Positions 1 through 8,596 are shown, counted from the first letter of the stretch. The stretch is DNA of 34,329 nt from an uncultured Oscillospiraceae bacterium (GCA_900546785.1 URED01000023.1:1-34329), one strand, 5' to 3'. Translations and numbers: made by a program. Notes: a model not told the origin generated them from the letters alone.

Positions 1-111
1 GAATGCCGCAATCAGAAGGACAATAACAACCAGCAGTATATTGAGAAAATACCTTTTTGTAAGCCCGTCTATTCTGAAACTATGTAATTTTTTAGCAAGC
101 TTTTTCTTCAT
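1..111 (-). CDS. Sensor histidine kinase, N-terminal fragment (runs off the left edge)
   Basis: Only the first 37 codons are in the window. They encode a basic N-terminus (MKKKLAKKLHSFRIDG) followed by one hydrophobic stretch at about residues 21-37 that looks like a first transmembrane helix. No kinase domain is visible. The call rests on position: the ATG lies 12 bases after the stop of an OmpR-type response regulator on the same strand, the usual arrangement of a two-component pair. The kinase would sense a signal at the membrane and phosphorylate the regulator. It appears to be the last visible gene of a lipoprotein-regulator-kinase unit. Another membrane protein in this slot cannot be excluded. 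Confidence 0.6.
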   Translation of the reverse strand, partial: MKKKLAKKLHSFRIDGLTKRYFLNILLVVIVLLIAAF

Positions 112-123
112 TTATAACTCTTC

Positions 124-843
124 TTACGATTTATTATCCGATGTTATCCACTTATATCCGAGACCCCATATGGTTACGAGCCTTACGGGTGAGGAGGGAT
201 TATCCTCTATTTTCATTCTTAACCGGCGGATATTTACGTCTACGATCTTTTCATCGCCGTAATAATTCTCGCCCCACACGTGTTTTAAAATATTGGTTCT
301 GCTCAGAGCGGCGTTTGGATTCTTGAAAAAATACTCCACGATCTGGAACTCTACCTGCGTAAGCTCTACCGGCTTGCCGGCTTTGGAAAGGGTACGGTTT
401 CTCAGATTCAGTTCAAATTCATCAAGACGGATAATATCCTGCGAATAATCCACTTTTCTGAATCCGCGCATCATTTCTACCCTGCGGTAAACTGCGTCTA
501 CCCTCGCCATGAGTTCGCTTGGTGAAAAAGGCTTTGTGACATAATCGTCCGCGCCGACAAGCAGACCGGTGACCTTATCCATCTCTTGCGTTTTGGCAGA
601 GAGCATGATTATGCCGAGATCGGAGGATCTTTTGCGAAGCTCCTTGCAGACGGTAAGCCCGTCCACCTCAGGCATCATGATATCAAGGATAGCAACGTCA
701 AACGCAGCCTCATCCTTTGAAAAAAGGTCAAGGGCTACGGCGCCGTTTTCCGCCTGCTCCACGTCATATCCGCTTCTTGTTAGATTGATAACGATAAATT
801 CGCGGATGGATTCCTCGTCTTCCGCAACAAGAACTTTTTTCAT
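124..843 (-). CDS. OmpR/PhoB-family response regulator
   Basis: This is a 239-residue DNA-binding response regulator. The receiver domain (about 1-120) has the acidic pair at E8/D9, the phosphoacceptor D54 in the ILDIMMPE context, S82 in place of the usual Thr, and K104 in the YVTKPFSP motif. The C-terminal half (about 140-235) is a winged helix ending in the typical RLVTIWGLGYKW segment. Length and order are normal for the family. The ATG starts three bases after the stop of the upstream lipoprotein gene, and the kinase gene follows 12 bases downstream, so all three are probably one transcript. The regulated genes are not evident from the sequence. Phosphorylation by the neighbouring kinase is inferred. 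Confidence 0.93.
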   Translation of the reverse strand: MKKVLVAEDEESIREFIVINLTRSGYDVEQAENGAVALDLFSKDEAAFDVAILDIMMPEVDGLTVCKELRKRSSDLGIIMLSAKTQEMDKVTGLLVGADDYVTKPFSPSELMARVDAVYRRVEMMRGFRKVDYSQDIIRLDEFELNLRNRTLSKAGKPVELTQVEFQIVEYFFKNPNAALSRTNILKHVWGENYYGDEKIVDVNIRRLRMKIEDNPSSPVRLVTIWGLGYKWITSDNKS

Positions 844-846
844 AAA

Positions 847-2157
847 CTATTCTCCTTTATCGGTTCTGAGCATTGTTTTAACGGCGTCTGCCGAAAAATC
901 GGCCTCACCGCTTTCCCCGGTCTGAACAAGATAAACATAGCCGGAGCTTTCCTGCACAGGCGTATAGCCGCTGTACTGCGCAGAGGTTTCATTATAATGC
1001 GCCTTGAGCACGCACATTACCGAAAACAGCATATTATCAGCCCCGTCCGAAACGGTAAGCAATGAGCTTTCGGGTGAATAAGAAACCTGTATATCATCAA
1101 AGAATTCATCAGGAATGATCAGCTGATATTGATCCTTTATTACAACCAGTGAACTGCAGGCGTCTACCAGAACGGAGGAATCGTATTTTTTCCAGTCAAC
1201 GGCATAGACGTCTGACGGCATGGAGTCTTTTTGAGAATCGGCAGGTATTTCAATAATACCGTCTTCGTCCACATCCTCGCAGCCGAGCATAACGGAGCGG
1301 GAGGTTTCGTTTGTGACACCGTTTGAGTAGCTGTAAAACGGCGAAACTATGGTGTTGTAATAATCAGACCAATAGATCACCTCGGTAAGCATCTGGGTAC
1401 CGTCTGACTTCACGGCGTCGGCATAAATATAAACGCGGTCATCATCCACGTCGTACCGGATCATGTCATAATAGATGATATGCCCGTCCAGCCGGGTTCT
1501 TCCAAGCGTTTCCCTGCCGTTTTCAGAATATCCGTAAAGCGTGGCGTACGCAGAAACCGAATCGCCGGAATCGATCGTAAAGACCAGCATTTCGTTTACG
1601 GAATCAAGATCCATATCCACGGCTATGCAGTTATTGACCGTCATATCCGCGCCGAGCGGCGCAAGTGAAAACGAGCCGGAAGAAGACTGCTGATATACGG
1701 AAAGAACATGATTTACGGAATTACTGATCACGTCCCAAAGCACAACGAACTCATAAACGCCGTCACCCGTGAGATCGGAAAAAGAAAGCGAGTAAACATC
1801 AGAGCATTCGCTGCTTATATTGCAGACCACAGACCAGCCGTCCTCCGTTTTATCAATGACCGCCATACTGATCCTGCCGGGCGTTGTTTCCGGTTCATAG
1901 AAAACAACGGATTCTTCCTGAGAATCGCCGTCAAAATCAAAAAAGCTGAAAGCCGTTGTAAAATCTCCTCCGGAGGGCGTTTTCAGCGAATAGCCGCCGC
2001 TTATGTATGACGAAAGCGCCTTTTGAATATCCGCGTCATCGCCCTGGGGCGAAACGGGCGAGATCAGCTCGTCCACCGAAGATGCAAGCCTGAAAGAACA
2101 GCCGCTGAGCAGCAATGCCGTAAGCAAAACAACTGCTGTCAATTTAAACCATTTCAA
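847..2157 (-). CDS. Lipoprotein with DxDxDG-like repeats, linked to a two-component system
   Basis: This 436-residue protein has a lipoprotein signal peptide, with a hydrophobic stretch ending in the lipobox LLSGC and the Cys at about residue 20. The mature part repeats short acidic loops such as FDFDGDSQEE, DLTGDGVYEF, DMDLDSVNEM and EDVDEDGIIEI. These resemble the calcium-binding loops of FG-GAP/integrin-like beta-propeller blades. The start is TTG at 2157, supported by a full GGAGGTGA ribosome site five to seven bases upstream; no in-frame ATG lies nearby. It is the first gene of the unit with the response regulator and kinase, so it may feed an extracytoplasmic signal to the kinase. That role is inference; no enzyme motif was seen. 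Confidence 0.75.
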   Translation of the reverse strand: MKWFKLTAVVLLTALLLSGCSFRLASSVDELISPVSPQGDDADIQKALSSYISGGYSLKTPSGGDFTTAFSFFDFDGDSQEESVVFYEPETTPGRISMAVIDKTEDGWSVVCNISSECSDVYSLSFSDLTGDGVYEFVVLWDVISNSVNHVLSVYQQSSSGSFSLAPLGADMTVNNCIAVDMDLDSVNEMLVFTIDSGDSVSAYATLYGYSENGRETLGRTRLDGHIIYYDMIRYDVDDDRVYIYADAVKSDGTQMLTEVIYWSDYYNTIVSPFYSYSNGVTNETSRSVMLGCEDVDEDGIIEIPADSQKDSMPSDVYAVDWKKYDSSVLVDACSSLVVIKDQYQLIIPDEFFDDIQVSYSPESSLLTVSDGADNMLFSVMCVLKAHYNETSAQYSGYTPVQESSGYVYLVQTGESGEADFSADAVKTMLRTDKGE

Positions 2158-2214
2158 GCCGTCACCTCCCCTGCATGATGCGCGATACGCCTAATGAGCC
2201 ATTTTATTTGTAAT

Positions 2215-2243
2215 ATTATATCATTTAATAATTACAAAATAAA
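2215..2243 (-). promoter_or_regulatory. Candidate promoter of the lipoprotein/two-component unit
   Basis: The minus strand shows TATAAT at 2215-2220 preceded by TGA, an extended -10. The -35 is weak (TTTATT at 2238-2243, 17-base spacer) within a very A+T-rich stretch. About 58 bases of leader would precede the TTG start. The -10 is convincing and the -35 is not. Confidence 0.45.
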
Positions 2244-2327
2244 CAACTTTTTTTATATTTTTAAAATAAATATTACAAAATCGAGTATGAAATAATATGA
2301 ATTTTTACCAAAAAATTAAAAAACGGT

Positions 2328-2363
2328 AAAAAAAACGCCCTGCCCGAAGCAATCCGGGCAGGG
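2328..2363 (-). terminator. Rho-independent terminator after hpt
   Basis: A perfect nine-base-pair stem (CCCTGCCCG with CGGGCAGGG, 2338-2346 and 2355-2363) with an eight-base loop is followed on the minus strand by a run of eight T (2328-2335). It lies 15 bases after the hpt stop and should end the purine salvage operon. Confidence 0.93.
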
Positions 2364-2378
2364 ATAAGGCAAAACATC

Positions 2379-2915
2379 TTATTCGTAAATACTGCGCTTC
2401 AAAGCGCCGATATAGGGCAGATTCCGGTATTTCTGATCATAATCAAGACCGTAGCCGACAACAAATTCATCCGGAACGCTGCAGCCGACATAATCCGGAG
2501 AAATATCCGCAACGCGTCTTTCCGGCTTATCCAGCAGCGTAACGATGCTGATCGATTTTGCGCCGCGTGTTTTTAAAATATCGGAAACGTATTTCAGCGT
2601 TCTGCCGCTGTCTAAAATATCTTCCACGATAAGCACATCAAGACCGTTCAGATCTATATCGATATCCTTGGTGATCTTGACGCGGCCGGTGGATTCCGTG
2701 CCGCTGCCGTAAGAGGAAACAGACATAAAATCAATTCCCATAGGCAATTCGATCCTGCGCACAAGATCCGTCATAAAAAACACGCAGCCCTTTAATATGC
2801 CGAGCACGAGCAGATCTTTGCCCTGAAAATCCTTGGTTATCTGCCTGCCGAGGCGTTCATTGATCTGCCTGAGCTCTTCTTCGGAAACAAGGATCCGTTC
2901 AACATCTTTGTGCAT
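2379..2915 (-). CDS. hpt: Hypoxanthine phosphoribosyltransferase
   Basis: This 178-residue enzyme joins hypoxanthine or guanine to PRPP, giving IMP or GMP in the cytosol. The PRPP-binding signature VEDILDSG lies at residues 97-104, and length and N-terminus match bacterial Hpt. The KGCVFFMTDLVRR segment (about 42-54) is the usual pyrophosphate-loop region, and KPERRVADISPDYVG follows the base-binding loop. The ribosome site (GAGGAAAG) lies in the last codons of the upstream permease gene, so the two are translationally close. It is the last gene of the xpt-transporter-hpt operon, which fits salvage of imported purines. Confidence 0.95.
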   Translation of the reverse strand: MHKDVERILVSEEELRQINERLGRQITKDFQGKDLLVLGILKGCVFFMTDLVRRIELPMGIDFMSVSSYGSGTESTGRVKITKDIDIDLNGLDVLIVEDILDSGRTLKYVSDILKTRGAKSISIVTLLDKPERRVADISPDYVGCSVPDEFVVGYGLDYDQKYRNLPYIGALKRSIYE

Positions 2916-2918
2916 AGA

Positions 2919-3908
2919 CTATCTTTCCTCTCTGAAATATGAAAGGCCGAGAGACGCAGGCCCCTGATTTTCCTTTTTATTTCTTACGCTGACCATAATA
3001 AGAACAATGATCGTAACCAGGTAGGGAATGGTTTTATAAAGCTCCTGCGTTCTTAAGGCGCCGGGAACATAGAGATAAACGATATAAAGGCCGCCGAAAA
3101 CGATGGAGCCGAGTATGCCCAGATTCGGCCGCCAAATGGCAAAGATAACAAGCGCTATCGCAAGCCAGCCTCTGTCTCCGAAGCCGTCGTTAGACCAAAC
3201 GCCGCAGGCGTAATCCATTACATAGTACAGACCGCCGAGGCCGGCTATTACAGAGCCTATACAGGTTGCCGCATATTTTGAACGCTCTACATTGATTCCT
3301 GCGGCATCTGCCGTTGCAGGATTTTCGCCTACCGCGCGAAGATGCAGGCCTTTTTTTGTGTGATTCAAAAAGAAGGAACACAAAAGCGCAATGATGATCG
3401 CCGCATAGGCAAGAAAACCGTAAGAAAGGAAGAGCTCGCCGAACCAGCCGGTGCTTTCCGCACCGGGGAGCGTCGTTCTGAAATAATTGCTTGTAGTTGT
3501 AAGTGCAACGGAGGGAACGTCGGCACCCGTGATCTTTATAAGCGAACCGCCGAAGAAATTACCGAATCCGGTGCCGAAGGTCGTAAGCGCAAGGCCGGTG
3601 ACGTTCTGATTCGCTCTTAATGTAACCGTAAGGAAGCAGTAGATCAATCCGGCCAAAAGGGAGCCTAACGCACAGCTTAAAAGCGGAATGATAACAGCAA
3701 GGAAGCCGTTTGCGTCTGCGGGGGAATCCAAGGAATTCTCATAGAAAAACGCCCCGATAACGCCGCTCATGCCGCCGATATACATAACACCGGGAATACC
3801 GAGATTCAGGTTTCCCGATTTTTCAGTAAGGATCTCGCCGGTGGAGCCGTAAAGCAGCGGAATTCCCTGCACGATCGCCCTGTGGAGAAAAGTAATCAAG
3901 GTTTCCAT
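2919..3908 (-). CDS. nupQ: Purine nucleoside ABC transporter permease (NupQ/YufQ type)
   Basis: This 329-residue polytopic membrane protein belongs to the BPD_transp_2 permease family, which serves branched-chain amino acid, ribose and BMP-type nucleoside importers. Recognisable stretches are the N-terminal PLLYGSTGEILTEKSGNLNLGIPG segment, typical of the second permease of nucleoside importers, and the cytoplasmic coupling segment LRAVGENPATADAAGINV (about 191-208). Several hydrophobic helices fill the rest. AGGAGGT lies just upstream of the ATG. It follows the partner permease by six bases and precedes hpt by three, so it belongs to the purine operon. The substrate, a purine nucleoside or base, is inferred from the neighbours. 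Confidence 0.88.
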   Translation of the reverse strand: METLITFLHRAIVQGIPLLYGSTGEILTEKSGNLNLGIPGVMYIGGMSGVIGAFFYENSLDSPADANGFLAVIIPLLSCALGSLLAGLIYCFLTVTLRANQNVTGLALTTFGTGFGNFFGGSLIKITGADVPSVALTTTSNYFRTTLPGAESTGWFGELFLSYGFLAYAAIIIALLCSFFLNHTKKGLHLRAVGENPATADAAGINVERSKYAATCIGSVIAGLGGLYYVMDYACGVWSNDGFGDRGWLAIALVIFAIWRPNLGILGSIVFGGLYIVYLYVPGALRTQELYKTIPYLVTIIVLIMVSVRNKKENQGPASLGLSYFREER

Positions 3909-3914
3909 ATCGCT

Positions 3915-5015
3915 TTACCTCCTTTTCGTGTGACGGAATTTGAGCTGATAATTTATAAAGAATTCGCTGCCGATGATAAAGAACAGTATGATGCCCGTAA
4001 TAATATCGGAAAACGATTCATTGAGCCCAAACACCATGGAGATCTGACCTGCGCCCGCATCCAGAAAAACGAGGAGAAATGCGGTCAGTATCATATAAAT
4101 CGGGTTGAATTTGGCAAGCCATGAAACCATGATGGCGGTAAAGCCCCTGCCGTCCGCAGTGGTTGTGCTGATCGTATGATTGGTGCCGCCGACCAGCAGC
4201 AGACCGGCTATACCGCATATGGCGCCGGAAAGAAACATCGTTCTGAGGATAACTTTTTTAACGTTGATACCCACATATTTCGCGGTGTTTTCGCTTTCGC
4301 CGACGACGGCGATCTCATAGCCATGCTTGCTGTATTTGAGATAGACATACATGGCAACCGTAATAAGTAAAACGATGATGATATTGAGCAGGTAATCATA
4401 TTCGCCGATGGTGGGAAGCCAGCCTATATGTGTTTCTCTGTTGATAATGCCGATCTTGCCGGAGCCCTTGGGATTTTCCCAATACATACAAAAATAGGAC
4501 ACGAGCTGAATACCGACATAATTCATCATAAGTGTAAACAGTGTTTCATTCGTATTGAATTTTGCCTTAAAAAACGCGGGGATAAGCGCCCATAAGGCGC
4601 CCGCCAAAATGCTGCACACAAGCATAATGATAAGCAAAAGCGCATTGGGAACTTTGCCGCCGAGGCATATCATACACGCTGCGGTGGCAAGGCCGCCGAT
4701 GAGCACCTGCCCCTCTGCGCCGATATTCCAAAACCGCATTTTAAACGCAGGGGTAACGGCAAGGGAAATGCACAAAAGCATTGCCAGATTTTGCAGCAGA
4801 CTCCAGATTTTTCTTTCACTGCCGAATGCGCCTTCAACCATGGTGGAATAGACGCTGAGGGGATTTTCGCCCGTCAGCAGCATGGTGACGACCGCGCAAA
4901 CGATCAGCGCCGCAACGATTGATCCGATTCGAATGAGCCAAGATCTTTTGCCGGAGAGGGCATCTCTTTTGGCAACATGAAAAAGCGGCTCATGTGTTGT
5001 TTTGCTTTTACCCAT
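3915..5015 (-). CDS. nupP: Purine nucleoside ABC transporter permease (NupP/YufP type)
   Basis: This 366-residue membrane protein is the first of two permeases. It has a basic cytoplasmic N-terminus, about eight to ten hydrophobic helices, and the FWNIGAEGQVLIGGLA segment (about 91-106) typical of BMP-family nucleoside permeases. The cytoplasmic coupling segment EIAVVGESENTAKYVGINV parallels the partner permease. The ATG overlaps the stop of the ATPase gene by one base (TGATG), indicating translational coupling. With the ATPase and second permease it would form an importer whose ligand is delivered by the BMP lipoprotein encoded upstream. Confidence 0.88.
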   Translation of the reverse strand: MGKSKTTHEPLFHVAKRDALSGKRSWLIRIGSIVAALIVCAVVTMLLTGENPLSVYSTMVEGAFGSERKIWSLLQNLAMLLCISLAVTPAFKMRFWNIGAEGQVLIGGLATAACMICLGGKVPNALLLIIMLVCSILAGALWALIPAFFKAKFNTNETLFTLMMNYVGIQLVSYFCMYWENPKGSGKIGIINRETHIGWLPTIGEYDYLLNIIIVLLITVAMYVYLKYSKHGYEIAVVGESENTAKYVGINVKKVILRTMFLSGAICGIAGLLLVGGTNHTISTTTADGRGFTAIMVSWLAKFNPIYMILTAFLLVFLDAGAGQISMVFGLNESFSDIITGIILFFIIGSEFFINYQLKFRHTKRR

Positions 5016-6550
5016 CAGGCGCCCTCCTCCATTATACTCTTAGTCATTAAAAGTCCTATCTCCTCTTTCGTTGCCGTTCTTGCGTCAACGATACCGGTTA
5101 CTCTTCCGCTGTTGAGAACCATGATCCTGTCGCAAAGCTCCAGCAGAACATCAAGATCCTCGCCGACGAAGATAACGGCGGTGCCTGCTTTTTTCTGCTC
5201 ATTGAGCAGATTATAGATCGTATAGGACGAATTGATATCGAGCCCTCTGACCGGGTAGGCGACCATAAGCACCTTGGGGTTGGAAGCGATCTCCCTGCCG
5301 ACAAGCACTTTTTGCACATTGCCGCCCGAAAGCCTTCTTACCGGCGTCGTCGGCCCCGGGGTAACTACCTCTAATTTATCGATAATTCTGTCCGCCAGCT
5401 GCTTCGGCCCTTTTCTGTCCAGAAAAACCGAGCGTCCGTCTCTGTAGGAACGAAGCATCATATTGTCTATAATATCCATATCGCCGACGAGGCCCATACC
5501 GAGCCGGTCTTCCGGCACAAAGGAAAGCGCAATGCCGAGCTTTCTTATCTCCTCCGGCGTTTTGCCCACAAGCTGCTGGGGGCCGAGTTCATCCGGCTTG
5601 TAAAGCACGCTTGATTTTTTCGTTGCCTCCTGCAGCCCGGCAATGGACTCAAGAAGTTCCTTTTGACCGCAGCCGGAAATGCCGGCAACACCGAGTATCT
5701 CGCCGCCGTACGCCTTAAAGGCTACATTCTCAAGGGCGAAGGAACCGTCATCCTTCATCACGCAAAGATCCTGAACCTCCAGCCTTTCCTTAGGAGAGAC
5801 CGGCATCTCACGGTGGATATTCAGATCGACCTTTTCACCGACCATCATCTCCGTAAGCAACTGTTCGTCAGCATCCGCAGTGTTCACTGCGCCGGCATAC
5901 TTACCCTTTCTGAGTGTGGTAACGCGGTCGGAGATCTCCAAGACCTCATTCAGCTTGTGCGTGATGATGATTATGGATTTGTTATCCTGTTTCATCTTGC
6001 GCAAAACGGCAAAAAGCTTTTGCGTTTCCTGCGGGGTCAGAACTGCCGTAGGCTCATCGAGGATCAGGATATCGGCGCCCCTGTAAAGCACTTTAATGAT
6101 CTCAACGGTCTGCTTTTCCGAAACGGACATCTCATAAACTTTTTTCTTCAGATCAATGGAAAAGCCGTATTTTTCCGTGATCTCCTTAACTCGTTTTTCC
6201 GCTTCCTTGATTTTAAATCTCTTTTTTTCTTCAACGCCGAGAACGATATTTTCCGTAGCCGTAAACACATCAACAAGCTTAAAGTGCTGATGGATCATGC
6301 CGATCTTATATTTAAAAGCATCTTTGGGAGATCTGATGATGACTTCCCTGCCGTTCACAAAGATCTGGCCTTCATCCGGGTAATAGATGCCGGACACCAT
6401 ATTCATAAGCGTTGTTTTGCCGGAGCCGTTTTCACCGAGGATCGCAAGGATCTCTCCCCTTTTCACGGAAAGGCTTATATCCTTGTTGGCAACAACATCG
6501 CCGAAATATTTTGAAATGCCTTTTAATTCAATAGCTAAAGCTTCGCTCAT
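5015..6550 (-). CDS. nupO: Purine nucleoside ABC transporter ATP-binding protein (NupO/YufO type)
   Basis: This protein has two tandem ABC cassettes in 511 residues, the normal size for sugar/nucleoside importers with fused ATPases. The first cassette has Walker A GENGSGKTT, signature-region MSVSEKQ and Walker B ILILDEP. The second has the degenerate Walker A region GISGCGQKE, signature RLSGGNVQK and the degenerate Walker B VLMVAYPVRGLD. One weakened cassette is usual in this subfamily. ATG at 6550 is preferred over the in-frame TTG at 6562 because GGAG sits six bases upstream of it. An intercistronic hairpin separates it from the binding-protein gene. It powers uptake through the two downstream permeases. 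Confidence 0.9.
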   Translation of the reverse strand: MSEALAIELKGISKYFGDVVANKDISLSVKRGEILAILGENGSGKTTLMNMVSGIYYPDEGQIFVNGREVIIRSPKDAFKYKIGMIHQHFKLVDVFTATENIVLGVEEKKRFKIKEAEKRVKEITEKYGFSIDLKKKVYEMSVSEKQTVEIIKVLYRGADILILDEPTAVLTPQETQKLFAVLRKMKQDNKSIIIITHKLNEVLEISDRVTTLRKGKYAGAVNTADADEQLLTEMMVGEKVDLNIHREMPVSPKERLEVQDLCVMKDDGSFALENVAFKAYGGEILGVAGISGCGQKELLESIAGLQEATKKSSVLYKPDELGPQQLVGKTPEEIRKLGIALSFVPEDRLGMGLVGDMDIIDNMMLRSYRDGRSVFLDRKGPKQLADRIIDKLEVVTPGPTTPVRRLSGGNVQKVLVGREIASNPKVLMVAYPVRGLDINSSYTIYNLLNEQKKAGTAVIFVGEDLDVLLELCDRIMVLNSGRVTGIVDARTATKEEIGLLMTKSIMEEGA

Positions 6551-6560
6551 TATTGTCTCC

Positions 6561-6597
6561 AAAAAACATTACACCGTGACCGCCGAAACGGCCACGG
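6561..6597 (-). promoter_or_regulatory. Intercistronic hairpin between the binding-protein and ATPase genes
   Basis: The minus-strand RNA can form a nine-pair stem with one G-U pair (6574-6582 with 6589-6597) and a six-base loop. A T6 run (6561-6566) follows after a short gap and touches the ATPase ribosome site. It could protect the upstream message or act as a weak terminator, giving more binding protein than ATPase. That role is inferred. Confidence 0.5.
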
Positions 6598-6628
6598 GTA
6601 AAGTGATTCACAATGATTGTTATTAGGA

Positions 6629-7876
6629 TCAGAACGCAGTATCCAGAAGATCGATACCGTCGATCTGAATGTCAAAATACGGAGCCGAACGATATTCGGA
6701 CTCATGGAAATATCCGTCTGCAACGACCTCTGTATCCGGCGTATAGGCAGCGTCCGTATCCACATCCGCCATATAGCTTGTAAGGTGACCGTTTTCATCA
6801 ACGGTAGCGTTTACATTCTTGTCCTCCGTAACGGTTACGGTAAAGGTTGAGGTGTCAAATACATGAAGCGTACCGGCTTCAAGCTCAGCTTTTACCTCGT
6901 CTATCTTTTCCTGCGTGCCCTCGGCAGCAGCGGCAGTATTTACATCGGTAAGGACAACGGAGCCAGTATCCAGTGTACCGGTCCAGTCATAGCCGATCTC
7001 CGTGCCGTCCATTACGCACTGGATGGCGTATTCCAGGTACGGTGCCCAATCGATTCTTGAGGAAACGATGAACGTATTGGGGCATGCCGAGATGGTGGAG
7101 CCGTTATAGGAAACATTGGGAACACCTGCATTCTCGCAAGCTGTGGGCGCGCCCATGGAATCCGCATGCTGAGAAATAAGTACGCAGCCGTCGTTTATCA
7201 GCTTTTCAGCGCCTTCTTTTTCAGCCGTTTCATCATACCAGGAGCCTGTAAAGGTAACTTCCATCGTTACGGACGGGCAAACGCTCTTTGCACCGAGATA
7301 GAAGGAGGTGTAGCCGGAAATAACTTCTGCGTAAGTATAGGCGCCGACGTAGCCCATCTTTGCCTGATCTTCCGTGATCTCGCCGGCAGCGATCATCTCA
7401 TTGAGCTTCATGCCGGCTGCAACGCCTGCAAGATATCTGCCCTCATAGATAGAGGCGAACGCGTTATGGAAGTTGCTGAGGTTTTCCGTATGCGCTTTGG
7501 TTCCGGTAGCGTGCAGGAACTGCACATCCGGGAAATCCGTGGCAGCCTGGATCATATAATCCTCGTGGCCGAAGCTGTCTGCAAAAATAATATCGCAGCC
7601 CTCGTCAACAAGCTCTGCGGCGGCAGTGTAACAAGCATCATCTTCATTGATGTTGGTTCTGCTGAGCATTTCAACGCCCATAGCCTCGCAGGCTTCCTCG
7701 GCTGCGGTAATAAAGTTCTTATCATAGGTTGAGTTTTCATCATGCAGGAAAATAAATCCTACTTTCATTGCGCTATTATCCCCTTCGCCTTCCGGTGCTG
7801 CCGAGCATCCGGCAAAGCAAGCCGCAACAAGCAGGGCGGAAAGGACAATCGCCATGATCTTTTTTGCCAATTTCAT
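6629..7876 (-). CDS. nupN: BMP-family substrate-binding lipoprotein (nucleoside/purine importer)
   Basis: This 415-residue protein belongs to the basic membrane protein (BMP/PnrA/NupN) family of purine nucleoside receptors. It has a lipoprotein signal with possible lipobox cysteines at residues 20 and 24. The periplasmic-binding-protein fold follows, with family-typical stretches VGFIFLHDENSTYDKNF, DIIFADSFGHEDYMIQAA, KMGYVGAYTYAEVISGYTSF and VLISQHADSMGAPTACENAG. ATG at 7876 was chosen because GGAGGT lies seven bases upstream; the longer reading frame starts in the leader. It lies between xpt and the ATPase gene, which points to import of a purine nucleoside or base for Xpt and Hpt. The exact ligand cannot be read from the sequence. 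Confidence 0.9.
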   Translation of the reverse strand: MKLAKKIMAIVLSALLVAACFAGCSAAPEGEGDNSAMKVGFIFLHDENSTYDKNFITAAEEACEAMGVEMLSRTNINEDDACYTAAAELVDEGCDIIFADSFGHEDYMIQAATDFPDVQFLHATGTKAHTENLSNFHNAFASIYEGRYLAGVAAGMKLNEMIAAGEITEDQAKMGYVGAYTYAEVISGYTSFYLGAKSVCPSVTMEVTFTGSWYDETAEKEGAEKLINDGCVLISQHADSMGAPTACENAGVPNVSYNGSTISACPNTFIVSSRIDWAPYLEYAIQCVMDGTEIGYDWTGTLDTGSVVLTDVNTAAAAEGTQEKIDEVKAELEAGTLHVFDTSTFTVTVTEDKNVNATVDENGHLTSYMADVDTDAAYTPDTEVVADGYFHESEYRSAPYFDIQIDGIDLLDTAF

Positions 7877-7947
7877 TTTTCTACCTCCGAAAAAAATTTT
7901 AATTATTAAAAGGCACAAGCCTGATAACCCGATTTATATTTAACCGA

Positions 7948-8523
7948 TCAACGGAAGATGATCTCTCCCGTTTTGGAATCCATGCTTTCTATGACGGCAA
8001 GGCTTTCCACGCGCACGCCGCTTTTGCGGATCTCGTCGCCCCCGTGCTGGTAACCCTTTTCTATTACGGCGCCGCAGCCGGCAAGATAGGCGCCGCTGTC
8101 CTTAACGATCTGAATCAGACCGCGCATGGCGTTTCCGATAGCAAGGAAATCATCCACGATAAGCACTCTGTCCCCCTCGCCGAGGAAACGCTTGGACACC
8201 ATAACGTTATACGTTGTTCCGTGGGTAAAGGACTCAACAGGCGTTTCATAAACATCGCCCGCGATATTTTTGGTCTTGTTCTTTTTTGCAAAAACAAGCG
8301 GGCATTCAAATTCCTGCGCAACCATGGAGCCTATAGCGATGCCGGAGGCTTCAATGGTAAGTATCTTATTTATTTTATCATCCTTGAAAAGGCGGTGAAA
8401 TTCCCTGCCCACCTCGCGCAGGAAAGGAATATCTATCTGGTGGTTCAAAAAGCAATCCACTTTTAGGATATTGCCCTCATATACCTCGCCCTCATCTTTG
8501 ATCTTCTGCTTCAAAAGCTCCAT
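7948..8523 (-). CDS. xpt: Xanthine phosphoribosyltransferase
   Basis: This 191-residue enzyme converts xanthine, with some guanine activity in relatives, and PRPP to the nucleotide. The PRPP loop VDDFLAIGNA lies at residues 123-132. The N-terminal region DCFLNHQIDIPFLREVGREF and the LTIEASGIAIG segment are characteristic of Xpt and distinguish it from other PRTases. ATG at 8523 has GGAG six bases upstream; the in-frame TTG at 8538 has none. It is the first gene of the purine transport and salvage operon and has its own promoter at 8568-8596. No purine riboswitch was found in its short leader. Confidence 0.95.
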   Translation of the reverse strand: MELLKQKIKDEGEVYEGNILKVDCFLNHQIDIPFLREVGREFHRLFKDDKINKILTIEASGIAIGSMVAQEFECPLVFAKKNKTKNIAGDVYETPVESFTHGTTYNVMVSKRFLGEGDRVLIVDDFLAIGNAMRGLIQIVKDSGAYLAGCGAVIEKGYQHGGDEIRKSGVRVESLAVIESMDSKTGEIIFR

Positions 8524-8567
8524 AAAATTCTCCAACAAACTGCCGCAAATTCATTTATTACAGATAT

Positions 8568-8596
8568 AATATACTCTATGATAAAGATGTTTGCAA
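8568..8596 (-). promoter_or_regulatory. Promoter of the xpt operon
   Basis: On the minus strand TTGCAA (8591-8596) and TATATT (8568-8573) are separated by exactly 17 bases. The transcript would have a leader of only about 40 bases before the xpt ATG. It is arranged back-to-back with the plus-strand promoter at 8611-8638. Confidence 0.65.

Noticed and set aside
5663..6514. Plus-strand frame of 283 codons
   Set aside because: It is antisense to the clear ABC ATPase gene and has no family features.
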